Shown here piece by piece: positions 55,433 through 63,076 of a stretch of DNA of 64,000 bases (position 1 is its first letter; each line of letters opens with the position of its first letter). Below the pieces are notes generated by a model. It saw only the letters and a program-made list of their open reading frames with translations. It was not told the DNA's origin and made no database searches. Made by a program: the position numbers and the translations under genes. Location: contig NZ_BAFU01000001.1 in assembly GCF_000308495.1 (NCBI RefSeq), positions 1 through 64,000 on the forward strand, given 5' to 3'. This DNA comes from Nocardia brevicatena NBRC 12119. GTDB taxonomy: Bacteria; Actinomycetota; Actinomycetes; Mycobacteriales; Mycobacteriaceae.

Positions 55433-55810
55433 GATGTCCCTTCCTTGTCGGGTCGAGTGCTTCCCGGTGTCGTGGGTGCCCTCGACCATCATTCGTACAC
55501 CCGATGGATCGAACTCGTCCCGACGCCCCGCCATTCCCGCGCCTGCCGTGTCGGGACCGAACCATGCGTAGCATCGAATCATGTCGTGGTACGACGAACT
55601 AGTCGGACGGGCCCGCCTTCTCGCACCCGAGATGGTATAGCCGGAGTTCGCGCCGACCGGTCTCTCGGCGTTCTGCTACGCCGAGGCCTACCGCCGGCGG
55701 TAGGTGGTGAAGGGTCCCACGGTTGCCGCGCGGTGGGCCTCGAGGCCGGGCGGTCGGTACCACCCGTGGCGGCAGGTGGTACCGATGTATGGGGATCGAT
55801 GCGCCGCTTG
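55433..55810. other. intergenic region with a stop-interrupted coding-like stretch
   Basis: The sod promoter side occupies the left. From the ATG at 55581 the + strand reads [19 protein letters not shown], stop, [20 protein letters not shown], stop, then VVKGPTVAARWASRPGG in one frame. The composition is protein-like and unlike GC-driven shadow frames. Confidence 0.4.
55581..55760 (+). pseudogene. possible gene fragment interrupted by two TAG stops
   Basis: In one frame from 55581: 19 codons rich in W, Y, D, E, then TAG (55638-55640), 20 codons, then TAG (55701-55703), and further coding-like codons until the convergent gene begins. There is no ribosome site before the ATG. It could be the remains of a decayed gene; I cannot name the family. 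Confidence 0.3.
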
Positions 55811-56446
55811 TCAGAGAGCGGGCGCGATACCGGGGTGGAAGGCCCGCGGATCCCCGGCATCATGTGCCGCCCACCAGCGGCGGGTGGCCGAGACCAGCTT
55901 CCGCAGCGGCACCGCCCGCCCGTCGGTCCGGTGCACCTCGACGGTGTCGAACCAGACCCGGATGTCGAGCTCCCGCGGGCTGACGCCCTCTTCCTGGGAG
56001 AACTCCAGGACATGGCGGGCGATTCGCCGGCTGTCGATCACGGTGTCGAAGCTGAGCAGTTCGCTCCACAGCGCCCACCCGCTGTCGTCGAGGTCGATGA
56101 ACTCCCAGCCGTGCAGGCGGCCACCGCCGAAACTGGTGATCGCCTCGCCCAGGCCGGACAGTTCCAGCGGCAGAACCCGCGGGTCGATATCGTCCCAGCG
56201 CTGTGACCGCAGCGAGGCCGCGACCCGCGTGACGCCTTCGAATGTGAGCCGGACCCGCAGGTACTCCGTGATCGAGTCTCCGGTTGACGAGATGCCGTCG
56301 GGTTCCGACAGGGTCGGTACCTCGATGTCGAGGTGTAGAAGTTTCGCCGGTATATCGACGGTTGCCCCGAGGCAGGTCGCCTCGGACAACGCGATGTTCA
56401 GACCGGTCGTATCCAATCCGTCAAGAAGCCCCCTGCTCGATGTCAT
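55811..56446 (-). CDS. hypothetical protein
   Basis: A 211-aa soluble protein from the ATG at 56446 (MTSSRGLLDGLDTTGLNIAL). Mixed alpha/beta composition with conserved-looking patches LEVPTL-type strands, LPLELSGLGEAITSFGGGRL, GWEFIDLDDSGWALWSELLSFD and LDIRVWFDTVEVHRTDGR. No signal, membrane helix or Cys cluster. The regular strand pattern suggests a compact domain seen in actinobacterial hypothetical proteins, but I recognise no named family. It is isolated between sodA and the IS-scar/rhodanese region. Confidence 0.72.
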   Translation of the reverse strand: MTSSRGLLDGLDTTGLNIALSEATCLGATVDIPAKLLHLDIEVPTLSEPDGISSTGDSITEYLRVRLTFEGVTRVAASLRSQRWDDIDPRVLPLELSGLGEAITSFGGGRLHGWEFIDLDDSGWALWSELLSFDTVIDSRRIARHVLEFSQEEGVSPRELDIRVWFDTVEVHRTDGRAVPLRKLVSATRRWWAAHDAGDPRAFHPGIAPAL

Positions 56447-56873
56447 AGCGACAGGCTACCGAGCCGCCTGCTCGGATCGGGGTATTTGGATTTTTTTCAT
56501 TTCAGCGGAACCGAAACCGCGGAGGGTGCGTCCAAGTAGATGTCGGCACCTTCGACGGTGCGGGTGCCGGCGTGGCGAGCGGGCGGTCGCTCCGGAATAG
56601 GTGGAGGGGAGTCCCGGATCGGCCGTCCGCTCCGTCCGTTGCAACAGTTGCGCTCAGGAGTCATAGCGAAATTCTCTTACATCGGAGCGGTGTGATAACC
56701 GTTATCTGTGGATCGATCTGTGGATAATGTGTATAACCCGCTTCCGCAGGTGACCGCTCCCGACTTCGTTCGGGCGCGTTCTCCGAGTCGCCGAATCGCC
56801 GGCTCGGCGTGTCGCCGGGAGATGGGAGTCGCCGATCGCGCGACGGTGCCGCGCCCATGGCAGGATCGAATAC
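56447..56873. other. intergenic with A/T-rich patch and DnaA-box-like sites
   Basis: No supported gene. A T-run patch near 56489-56505 lies about 45 bp before the hypothetical gene's start. DnaA-box-like sites occur at 56707-56727 (see entry). A 51-codon frame at about 56540-56695 has no ribosome site. Confidence 0.45.
56707..56727 (-). promoter_or_regulatory. two DnaA-box-like sites
   Basis: TGTGGATAA (56719-56727) is the exact complement of the consensus box TTATCCACA, and TGTGGATCG (56707-56715) matches it at seven of nine places. Both have the same orientation, 12 bp apart, in A/T-richer DNA than its surroundings. Confidence 0.45.
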
Positions 56874-56879
56874 GTGACC

Positions 56880-57091
56880 AAGGAACGTAGCGCAGGCCTT
56901 CGCGTGCAGGCGGAGGTCGGCGTATCCGGTACGCTCCGGGACTGTCACCGCCGGGCCGGTGGAGACATGAAATGCCTGCGGAGCGGACATAAGACTGTGC
57001 AGGGCTCACCCTGCCGGCTGTCTGCCGTGAAACAGGAAACCCGACCCGCGAGGGTTGGAATCCCCTCTTTTCCGAGAGGGGAAGAGGTCAA
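56880..57091 (+). mobile_element. 3'-end remnant of an IS200/IS605-type (TnpB) element
   Basis: The stretch around 57027-57091 has the look of the right end of actinobacterial IS200/IS605 elements: a TnpB-like C-terminal tail (SAVKQETRPARVGIP), GAAACAGGAAACCC, a small AACCC/GGGTT stem, GGAATCCCC, a terminal hairpin CCCCTCT-TTTCCG-AGAGGGG (57062-57081) and the end sequence GAGGTCAA at 57084-57091. No TnpB catalytic motif or TnpA gene remains, and the left boundary is unclear. Such ends also encode the 3' part of the omega RNA. It abuts the rhodanese gene exactly where that gene's start codon should be. Confidence 0.55.
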
Positions 57092-57401
57092 GAGTTTCGA
57101 TATCCCTTACCGGTCGAATTCGGCCATCCTGCCGGCTGTGCGTGGGGATGACGAATGGCGGCTCGGCCACGCCCGGGACACTGTCCATATCCCGCTGTCC
57201 CATATCCCCGCCCGTACCGACGAGCCGCCCTGCCGGCAGCCGTATGTCGTCTGCCGGCAGGGCGGGCGGTCGCTCGAGGCGGTGAAGCACCTGAACCGGA
57301 TCGGCTTCGGGGCGGTGCACGTCGAGGGCGGCATGGTGGCTCGGCAGCGCCTCGGTCGTCCGCTGACCGCCGAGGGTGATCGGGCGGCGAAGATCTACTG
57401 A
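56967..57401 (+). CDS. rhodanese-domain protein with displaced start
   Basis: The last 103 residues, from SFDIPYRSNSA at 57093, form a single rhodanese domain with catalytic Cys in VVCRQGGRS and the usual ending AEGDRAAKIY. Homologues normally begin MSFDIP; here the codon before SFDIP is AAG, and the upstream bases are the end of an IS200/IS605-like scar. The nearest usable start is the ATG at 56967 with GGTGGAG before it, which would add about 42 residues of TnpB-tail sequence (144 aa in all). Two normally conserved places look altered: AVR for DVR, and GGMVARQ where GGMVAWQ is usual. It may be poorly expressed or a decaying gene. Confidence 0.6.
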   Translation: MKCLRSGHKTVQGSPCRLSAVKQETRPARVGIPSFPRGEEVKSFDIPYRSNSAILPAVRGDDEWRLGHARDTVHIPLSHIPARTDEPPCRQPYVVCRQGGRSLEAVKHLNRIGFGAVHVEGGMVARQRLGRPLTAEGDRAAKIY

Positions 57402-57422
57402 CGGAAAGAGCGAGGTGCGCGG

Positions 57423-58529
57423 GTGAGTACGGTGGTGCAACCTTGTGCGCGCTGCGGCACGCGCTGGGCCGTGCAGGGAGCCCCCATGCACTGGTGTCCG
57501 CGTTGTCGGGGCGTGTTGTTGTCGCCCGGCCCGATCGACGCGCCCCCCGAGCGACGCAATTATCGCTGGGTTGCGCGCCGGCCGGGACAACTCGGCCGCC
57601 GCCCCATCGTGCCCAAGCGTCGGCCGGCCACCCCGACGCCGCGCTATACCGAGATCCCGCGCTGGGGACTTCGCGACGAACCGCCGCGGCCGCGTACCGC
57701 TCGGCGCCGGCCGCTACATGCCCTGGCCGACCGGGTGTACGGACTACTGATCGCGACGGCCGTGGTCTTCGCCCTCGCCGCGAGTGCCGAACTGGGCCGG
57801 TATCTGATCCTGTTGCGCAACCGCACCCAACTCATAGAACCGATGCTGTTGGCCGTGTCCGACACGCTGGTGATCGGTACGTCGCTGATCGCGCTGATTC
57901 TTGCGCTGCCGGCCGCGGTGGGGGCACTGGGGTGGCTGATCGAAGTCCGCCGGGCGGAATACGCGCGCCGCGAGCGCAGCGATCCGCGTTCGGTGCGCAT
58001 GCTGGCCCTCGGCTGCCTGGTCCCGGTGGTGAATCTGCTCTGGCCGGGTGTATTCCTCACCGAAGTGGTATCCGAGCCCCGCGCGGCCCAGGCGGTCCGG
58101 ATCTGGTGGTCGGCCTGGGTGGTCGGCGGGATGCTGTCCGCGGCCGCGCTGATGTGGCGGCCCGCGGGCTCGTTGCAGGCCGAGGCCGACGGGGTACTGT
58201 TCACTGCGCTCACCGATGCGGTGGCGGTGGCGGTGGCCGTGCTGACGTTGTGGGTCGTCCGGGTGGTCGAGGGCAGGGATCTGCGCGGCCGGTCGCGGAC
58301 CGCGCAGCGCTGGGTGGTCGCCACCGATCCGGCCGTACCGGTGATCGAACCGGTCCGGCCGGGGTCGGCCGCTACGGTGAGCACAGCGGAGCCCGCCGGT
58401 ACCGCAGCCGTTCCCGATGGTCGTCGAACCGGATCCGGCGATGCCGAAGCGGTCGACGCGGAGCTGGTTGATGCGGAGGGTGCGCGGGTCGAGGCCGGCC
58501 ACGCACCGGAGGAGGTTGTCACCAAGTGA
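57423..58529 (+). CDS. DUF4328-type membrane protein with zinc ribbon (Rv3843c-like)
   Basis: A 368-aa protein from the GTG at 57423 with GAGG upstream. Two CxxC pairs near the start (CARCGTRW and WCPRCRGVLL) make a zinc ribbon. A basic Pro/Arg-rich linker follows, then about six membrane helices in a DUF4328 domain with the signature RRAEYARRERSDPRSVRMLALGCLVPVVNLLWPGVFLTEV (quoted in parts) and a long acidic Ala/Glu/Val tail. Its stop overlaps the glpQ GTG by 4 bp, and the same pairing is seen with Rv3843c and glpQ1 in M. tuberculosis. Function unknown. Confidence 0.9.
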   Translation: MSTVVQPCARCGTRWAVQGAPMHWCPRCRGVLLSPGPIDAPPERRNYRWVARRPGQLGRRPIVPKRRPATPTPRYTEIPRWGLRDEPPRPRTARRRPLHALADRVYGLLIATAVVFALAASAELGRYLILLRNRTQLIEPMLLAVSDTLVIGTSLIALILALPAAVGALGWLIEVRRAEYARRERSDPRSVRMLALGCLVPVVNLLWPGVFLTEVVSEPRAAQAVRIWWSAWVVGGMLSAAALMWRPAGSLQAEADGVLFTALTDAVAVAVAVLTLWVVRVVEGRDLRGRSRTAQRWVVATDPAVPVIEPVRPGSAATVSTAEPAGTAAVPDGRRTGSGDAEAVDAELVDAEGARVEAGHAPEEVVTK

Positions 58530-59290
58530 GCCAGAGTGATCGTGCGCCGTTCGTCGTCGCACACCGGGGCGCGTCGGCGGCCCGCCCGGAACACACCCTG
58601 GCCGCCTACGAACTGGCCCTACAGGAGGGAGCCGATGGCGTCGAATGCGATGTTCGGCTCACCCGCGACGGGCATCTGGTCTGTGTCCACGACCGCACCA
58701 TCGATCGCACTTCCTCCGGAAGCGGTCTGGTCAGTGAGATGACCTTGGACGAGTTGCGGGGCTACGATTTCGGCGCCGACGGCGAACCGGCCTCGGTGCT
58801 CACCCTCGGCGAGTTGATCGGCCTGGTCCTGGACTGGCGCAGTCGGCCCACGAAGCTGTTCATCGAGACCAAACATCCGGTCCGCTACGGCTCTCTCGTG
58901 GAAAGCAAGGTACTGGCCGAACTCCAGCGTTTCGGTATCGCCACCCCCGCCTCGGCCGATCACTCACGGGCGGTGGTGATGTCGTTCGCGGCCACCGCGG
59001 TATGGCGTATCCGTCGGGCTGCGCCGTTGTTGCCGACGGTACTGCTCGGGGAATCCTCGCGGTACCTGGGCGGCAGCGCGGCCACCACGGTGGGGGCGAC
59101 GGCGGTCGGCCCCTCGGTGAAAACGCTGCGTGACCATCCCGACCTGGTGGACAAGGCCGCCGCGGCGGGTCGGGCGACGTACTGCTGGACCGTCGACGAA
59201 CCCGACGATGTCCGGCTGTGTGCCGATCTCGGTGTGAGCTGGGTGGCGACCAACCATCCCAGGCGCACCAAAGCGCTTCTCGCGTCCTGA
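58526..59290 (+). CDS. glpQ: glycerophosphodiester phosphodiesterase
   Basis: Cytoplasmic GDPD of 254 aa that splits glycerophosphodiesters to sn-glycerol 3-phosphate and an alcohol. Starts with GTG at 58526 (VSQSDRAPFVVAHRGASAARPE). The GDPD signature is complete: His13-Arg14 in AHRGAS, Glu in PEHTLAAYE, GVECDVRLTRDGHLVCVHDRTIDRTSSG in parts with the metal-binding Glu, Asp and His, and the C-terminal TYCWTVDEPDDVRLCADLGVSWVATNHP. No signal peptide. Similar in position to mycobacterial glpQ1. Coupled to the DUF4328 gene by a 4-bp overlap. Confidence 0.94.
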   Translation: MSQSDRAPFVVAHRGASAARPEHTLAAYELALQEGADGVECDVRLTRDGHLVCVHDRTIDRTSSGSGLVSEMTLDELRGYDFGADGEPASVLTLGELIGLVLDWRSRPTKLFIETKHPVRYGSLVESKVLAELQRFGIATPASADHSRAVVMSFAATAVWRIRRAAPLLPTVLLGESSRYLGGSAATTVGATAVGPSVKTLRDHPDLVDKAAAAGRATYCWTVDEPDDVRLCADLGVSWVATNHPRRTKALLAS

Positions 59291-59362
59291 CTTCGACTCC
59301 GTCGGTCGGTGCGGTGTGGCGCGATCCCGTACTCCATCTCGGCCGGTGTAATTTGACCAGCC

Positions 59363-60283
59363 GTGGGAAAGAGCAAGCGCAATAGTCCGAAGCCCGGCGG
59401 AAACCGGGCCCAGCGTCTGGCCGAACGGCGCGCCGCCTTGGCGCAGGCGGAACAAGCCGTGAAGCGGCCGTTCCAGGGGTTGGCCGCCGAATGCGATCTG
59501 GTCGCCTTGCGCGAGTTCGTGCCGTCGGCCACCGCGACACTGCCGCTGTCGCCGAACACCGGGGCCGAGCGGCCGGTGGTGCTCGCCACCGTGCTGCCCG
59601 GCGCGGTGGCGGCCCTGGTGCGGGCGGGCGACGAGCCGACCGGATACGTCGGGGCACAGGTGCAGACGCAGGGAGCGGACCCGTCGGCCGACCTGGCCGC
59701 CGCCATTCTGTGGACGCAGTCCGCCGAACCGGGTGATTCGCTGGCCACCGCCGTGGCGGTGGACGGTGGGCCGGGGCTGGCCGATGTCATCGTCGCGGAC
59801 GCGCCGCTGGAATTGACCGTGCATCAGGACTTCAACTGGTGGGTGCCCGAGGGGGCGCAACCGGATCCGCAGGTCACGGCGACCATAGAACAGGCCAAAC
59901 AAGCGATCATGCCGTCGGACCGGCTGGATCTGGGGCCCGAGGGGATCGGTGCGGCATGGTGGGTGGATGCCGGGGAAAAGGCGCATCTACGTTGGGTGCG
60001 GCCGGAATCCGAGGACGATCTCATGCTGGCCCTGGCCCGGCTGCATGCGGCGGGCGGGCTGAACCTGGGCGAGGGGTCGCGTTTCGCGGGATCATTCCGC
60101 ACCCATGGGCTGCTGGTGCCGGTATTCGATCTGGACCCCGAACGGCATGCCGGTGAATGGCGGGATCCGGCCCTCGCCCTCGGTGAGCGCTTGGCCGAGG
60201 CATTGGCCGTGGACGCCCCGCTGACCTCGGAGCAGCGCCGGTCCCGGGACGGGCTGCGGTCACGCCAGGTCACTTTGCGCTGA
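59363..60283 (+). CDS. DUF5926-family protein
   Basis: A 306-aa soluble protein from the GTG at 59363 (VGKSKRNSPKPGGNRAQRLAE). The basic N-terminus, then RPFQGLAAECDLVALREFVPSATATL, LQDFNWWVPEG-type strand HQDFNWWVPEGA and the C-terminal GLLVPVFDLDPERHAGEW are features of actinobacterial DUF5926 proteins. No catalytic residues are evident; the basic tail suggests nucleic-acid or ribosome contact, which is inference. It sits between glpQ and bfrB and is convergent with the latter across a bidirectional terminator. Confidence 0.85.
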   Translation: MGKSKRNSPKPGGNRAQRLAERRAALAQAEQAVKRPFQGLAAECDLVALREFVPSATATLPLSPNTGAERPVVLATVLPGAVAALVRAGDEPTGYVGAQVQTQGADPSADLAAAILWTQSAEPGDSLATAVAVDGGPGLADVIVADAPLELTVHQDFNWWVPEGAQPDPQVTATIEQAKQAIMPSDRLDLGPEGIGAAWWVDAGEKAHLRWVRPESEDDLMLALARLHAAGGLNLGEGSRFAGSFRTHGLLVPVFDLDPERHAGEWRDPALALGERLAEALAVDAPLTSEQRRSRDGLRSRQVTLR

Positions 60284-60324
60284 ACGTCGGCGGACGGATC
60301 ACGGCACACCGCACGAAGGGCGCG

Positions 60325-60353
60325 ATGCCCCGTTTTCCGGTGAAACGGGGCAT
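60325..60353. terminator. bidirectional terminator DUF5926 / bfrB
   Basis: ATGCCCCGTTT (60325-60335) pairs exactly with AAACGGGGCAT (60343-60353), seven-base loop, between two convergent genes, with T- and A-rich ends. Confidence 0.75.
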
Positions 60354-60409
60354 ATGCCGAGCGTTCGACCGTGCAGAGGCACAGGTCGGAGCGGAAGCGG
60401 AGGTATCAC

Positions 60410-60964
60410 CTAGACGGTGGCGTGGCCGCCCGCGACTTTCGGGGCACCGGAAGCGTCACTGGGGGCGCTCATCTCCCGGGCGATGAATTCCTCGAGGTCG
60501 AACAGGTTGGATCCGGCGCGGTCGGCGACCGTGAGCAGGGTGGTCATCCTGGCGACTTCCTCCACCTGTTCCTTCAGGAACCACTGCATGAACTGTTCGC
60601 CCAGATAATCGCCTTCTTCGCGAGCGGTACTGGCCAGCTGGACGATCTGGTCGGTGACCGTCTTCTCCTGTTCGAGCGCCAGCGCGATCGGCTCGCGGGC
60701 ATTTTCGAAGTGCGACTTCGCCGAGTCGACGCCGGTCAGTTCGATGCTGATATCTCGGTCGAGGAAGTACCGCACGATCATCATCGCGTGATTGCGCTCT
60801 TCCACCGACTGGGCATAGAAGCGTTTGGCGAGTTGCGGCAGGTCGGCATTGTCGTACCACACCGCGATCGCGATGTACTGATGCTCGGCATTGAATTCCT
60901 GCCGGATCTGATCGTGCAGCAGTGCATGGAATTTGCTGCGAGGGCTCTCCGGATGATTTGACAT
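60410..60964 (-). CDS. bfrB: ferritin BfrB
   Basis: Ferritin-type iron-storage subunit of 184 aa (no haem-binding Met of classical bacterioferritin is evident). Helix A carries RQEFNAEHQYIAIA with ferroxidase Glu27; helix B has VEERNHAMM with Glu56 and His59; helix C has EQEKTVTDQIVQLA; helix D has EEGDYLGEQFMQWFLKEQVEE. The C-terminal tail extends past helix E as in mycobacterial BfrB, whose tail affects assembly and iron release. Upstream, 52 bp before the ATG, lies a possible IdeR iron box. A second, frameshifted ferritin gene precedes it on the same strand. Confidence 0.96.
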   Translation of the reverse strand: MSNHPESPRSKFHALLHDQIRQEFNAEHQYIAIAVWYDNADLPQLAKRFYAQSVEERNHAMMIVRYFLDRDISIELTGVDSAKSHFENAREPIALALEQEKTVTDQIVQLASTAREEGDYLGEQFMQWFLKEQVEEVARMTTLLTVADRAGSNLFDLEEFIAREMSAPSDASGAPKVAGGHATV

Positions 60965-61015
60965 AACCCGACATTAACGCCGAAAAAGGATTGTGTCATC
61001 CAAGTACACCCTTAT

Positions 61016-61034
61016 TGAGGATAGTATTGCCTAA
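61016..61034 (-). promoter_or_regulatory. possible IdeR iron box upstream of bfrB
   Basis: Read on the minus strand: TTAGG-CAATACTAT-CCTCA, with the same arm spacing as the IdeR/DtxR consensus TTAGGTTAGGCTAACCTAA and 13 of 19 bases shared. It is 52 bp upstream of the bfrB start, inside an A/T-rich promoter region. In mycobacteria IdeR activates bfrB from iron boxes in this place. Confidence 0.5.
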
Positions 61035-61103
61035 TTAATTTCTCACTGTCCCCGCCGTTTTCGGTCCGGAATTGCCGGAGCGCGTCGAAGCGGAAATCGG
61101 TTC

Positions 61104-61543
61104 TCATGCGACGGACTCCTCCACATCGAACAGATTTCCCGCCGCACGTTCGGTCACCGCCGGCAACGTCGACATTCCGGCAACATCCCGCAGTTGGAGT
61201 TCCGGCAGCCACCGCACGAATTGTTCGTCGAGGTAGTCCCACATTCCCGGGCGAGCCGCGCCAGTCCACCGACCTGCTCCGCCAACGTCTCCTCCCCGGC
61301 CGACAGGAAAGCCACTGCGGTATACGGTGATTCGAAGGCGGGACGGACCTCGTCGAGTCCCCCGACGGTGACTTCCAGTTCTCGGTCGAGCAGATACTGC
61401 ACAATACGCAATGTGTGTCCGCGGTGCTCCTCACCACGCCGACAGCAGTGAGCGGACAATTGTGGCAAACACTGCACCTCGAAATATACGGCGGCGGCCG
61501 GATACTGCTGTCCGGCGGTGAGGGCATGCGCCTGCGTGGTCAC
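61104..61543 (-). pseudogene. frameshifted ferritin-like paralogue
   Basis: Starts with a GTG at 61543 behind GGAGGAGGT and reads as a ferritin relative: VYFEVQCLPQLSAHCCRR, EEHRGHTLRIVQYLLDRELEVTVGGLDEV (in parts) and EETLAEQVGGLARLARECG align with bfrB helices. Near 61239-61246 the frame is lost by one base. In the shifted frame it continues DYLDEQFVRWLPELQLRDV and ends AAGNLFDVEESVA at the stop 61104-61106, matching the bfrB end (GSNLFDLEEFIA). The helix-A ferroxidase Glu is Gly here (TAGQQYPAAA). So it was already a non-catalytic paralogue, or is decaying. A sequencing error cannot be excluded. Confidence 0.8.
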
Positions 61544-61571
61544 ACTGCGCTACCTCCTCCGGCGCTGACGC

Positions 61572-62942
61572 TCAGTCGCCGCGCAGATCCTCCGGAATGG
61601 GTTGTCCATCGGCCAGCGCCTCGAAGAAACGGCTCGCGTCGGGTTTGGCCCACAACAGCACATTGCCGCCCGCGGTATCGGTGAAACCGCCCACCGGAAC
61701 GCTTGTCGCCAGCGTATCCCCGCGCAGCGCCCAGGCCAGGCGCGCCAGATCCCAGATATGGTCGCCCTCGTCCACGGTCAGTGACTTCGCGGTATCCCGG
61801 GCCATCGGCCACAGCGCGAACGGATTGACCAGGGTGCCCACACTGGTGGCCTTCTTCAGCAGCGCGGACAGAAACAGGCGCTGATTGTTCATCCGATCGA
61901 TATCGGCCATCGCGGTGGCCCGACTGCGAACGAAACCCAGTGCCCGCGGCCCGTCCAGAACCTGACAGCCAGGGGGCAGATTGATACCGGCGAGCGGATC
62001 GTCGATGGCCTGCGGTACGCAGACCTCGATACCGCCGAGCGCGTCCACGACACCGGCGAACCCGGCGAAGCCGATCTGCCCGTAGTGGTCGATACGCAGC
62101 CCGGTGGCGATCTCCACGGTTTGCACCAGCAGGGGTGCGCCGCCGAACGCGAAGGCGGCATTGAGCTTGTCCTGGCCGTAACCGGGAATGCTGACGTAGG
62201 AGTCGCGCGGCAGGCTGACCATGGTGGTGCGGCCGGACGGTGGAATATGCACCAGGATGATGGTGTCGGTGCGTTCGGACCCGACCTCCCCACCGGTCGC
62301 CAGGCCCTGTTCCTGTTCGTCGGAGAGTCCCGCTCGACTGTCGGATCCGACCAGCAGCCAGTTCGTGCCGGCCGTATCGCCTCCTCGGTCGGTGTAGTCG
62401 GTGAGGGCGTCGATTCGGGTGAGGGAATTGTCCAGTTGGATTACCGCGGCGACCATGCCGAGCACGAAGACCAGCAGCAATACCAGCAACCAGCGGCCCG
62501 GGTGGCGCTTTCGACGTCGACCCGCGGGGCGGGGCGCGCGGCCGGACCGGGGCGGCCCGGGTGGCGGCGCCGGCGGGCGTCGGCGATTGTCGCGGTTAGG
62601 AACCGGTCGCTGGGCGGGTGCGTGCGCGGTCTCCCGGTGGGGGACCGGTCGCTGCGTGGGCGCATGAGTGCGCGGCGGGCGGCCGGGTTTGCCGTCGCGG
62701 TAGGGGCCGGGCTGCCGGGGTATGGCGCCGGGACGGGGACGACCGGGCGGAGCCTCGGGAACCTGGGACCAGGCCTGGGGTGGCGAGTATCCCGGTGCGG
62801 GCCCACGGCGCATGACCTGTGTCGGTTCGACGGGCGGAGGACCGGCGGGGGGAGGTTGCGGGGCGGGCCGTCGCGCGCCGGGGCGGCCGGGTCCATCGGG
62901 AGGCGGGACCCGGCGAATCCTAGGGTCGTCGCCGTACATCAT
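61572..62942 (-). CDS. LytR-CpsA-Psr (LCP) family cell-wall ligase
   Basis: LCP-family phosphotransferase of 456 aa that joins arabinogalactan or other glycopolymers to peptidoglycan. Starts at 62942 (MMYGDDPRIRR) or 62939. A long cytoplasmic Pro/Arg/Gly-rich N-terminus with copies of PVPHRETAHAPAQR leads to one helix (LLVLLLVFVLGMVAAVI) and the LCP domain: LVGSDSRAGL, RTDTIILVHIPPSGRTTMVSLPRDSYVSIPG in parts, KLNAAFAFGG, GIEVCVPQAIDD, and LGFVRSRATAMADIDRMNNQR, with the Arg and Asp that bind the lipid pyrophosphate. Mycobacterial Rv3840 next to bfrB is the same kind of gene, so the position fits. Confidence 0.93.
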   Translation of the reverse strand: MMYGDDPRIRRVPPPDGPGRPGARRPAPQPPPAGPPPVEPTQVMRRGPAPGYSPPQAWSQVPEAPPGRPRPGAIPRQPGPYRDGKPGRPPRTHAPTQRPVPHRETAHAPAQRPVPNRDNRRRPPAPPPGPPRSGRAPRPAGRRRKRHPGRWLLVLLLVFVLGMVAAVIQLDNSLTRIDALTDYTDRGGDTAGTNWLLVGSDSRAGLSDEQEQGLATGGEVGSERTDTIILVHIPPSGRTTMVSLPRDSYVSIPGYGQDKLNAAFAFGGAPLLVQTVEIATGLRIDHYGQIGFAGFAGVVDALGGIEVCVPQAIDDPLAGINLPPGCQVLDGPRALGFVRSRATAMADIDRMNNQRLFLSALLKKATSVGTLVNPFALWPMARDTAKSLTVDEGDHIWDLARLAWALRGDTLATSVPVGGFTDTAGGNVLLWAKPDASRFFEALADGQPIPEDLRGD

Positions 62943-63076
62943 CTTCAGACTCTACTTATCCGGTCGCCACGGTTCATCGCGAACGAGCCTTGTTCGTCCG
63001 GCTCCGGTGGAATCCGGATCCCGGGCATACCCGAGTTCGGGGCGGTGCCGAGCGATACACGGGAGTACTACCCCGA

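Noticed and set aside
57006-57590. 194-codon minus-strand frame over the rhodanese
   Set aside because: Antisense to a recognisable rhodanese active site and DUF4328 start, with no motif of its own.
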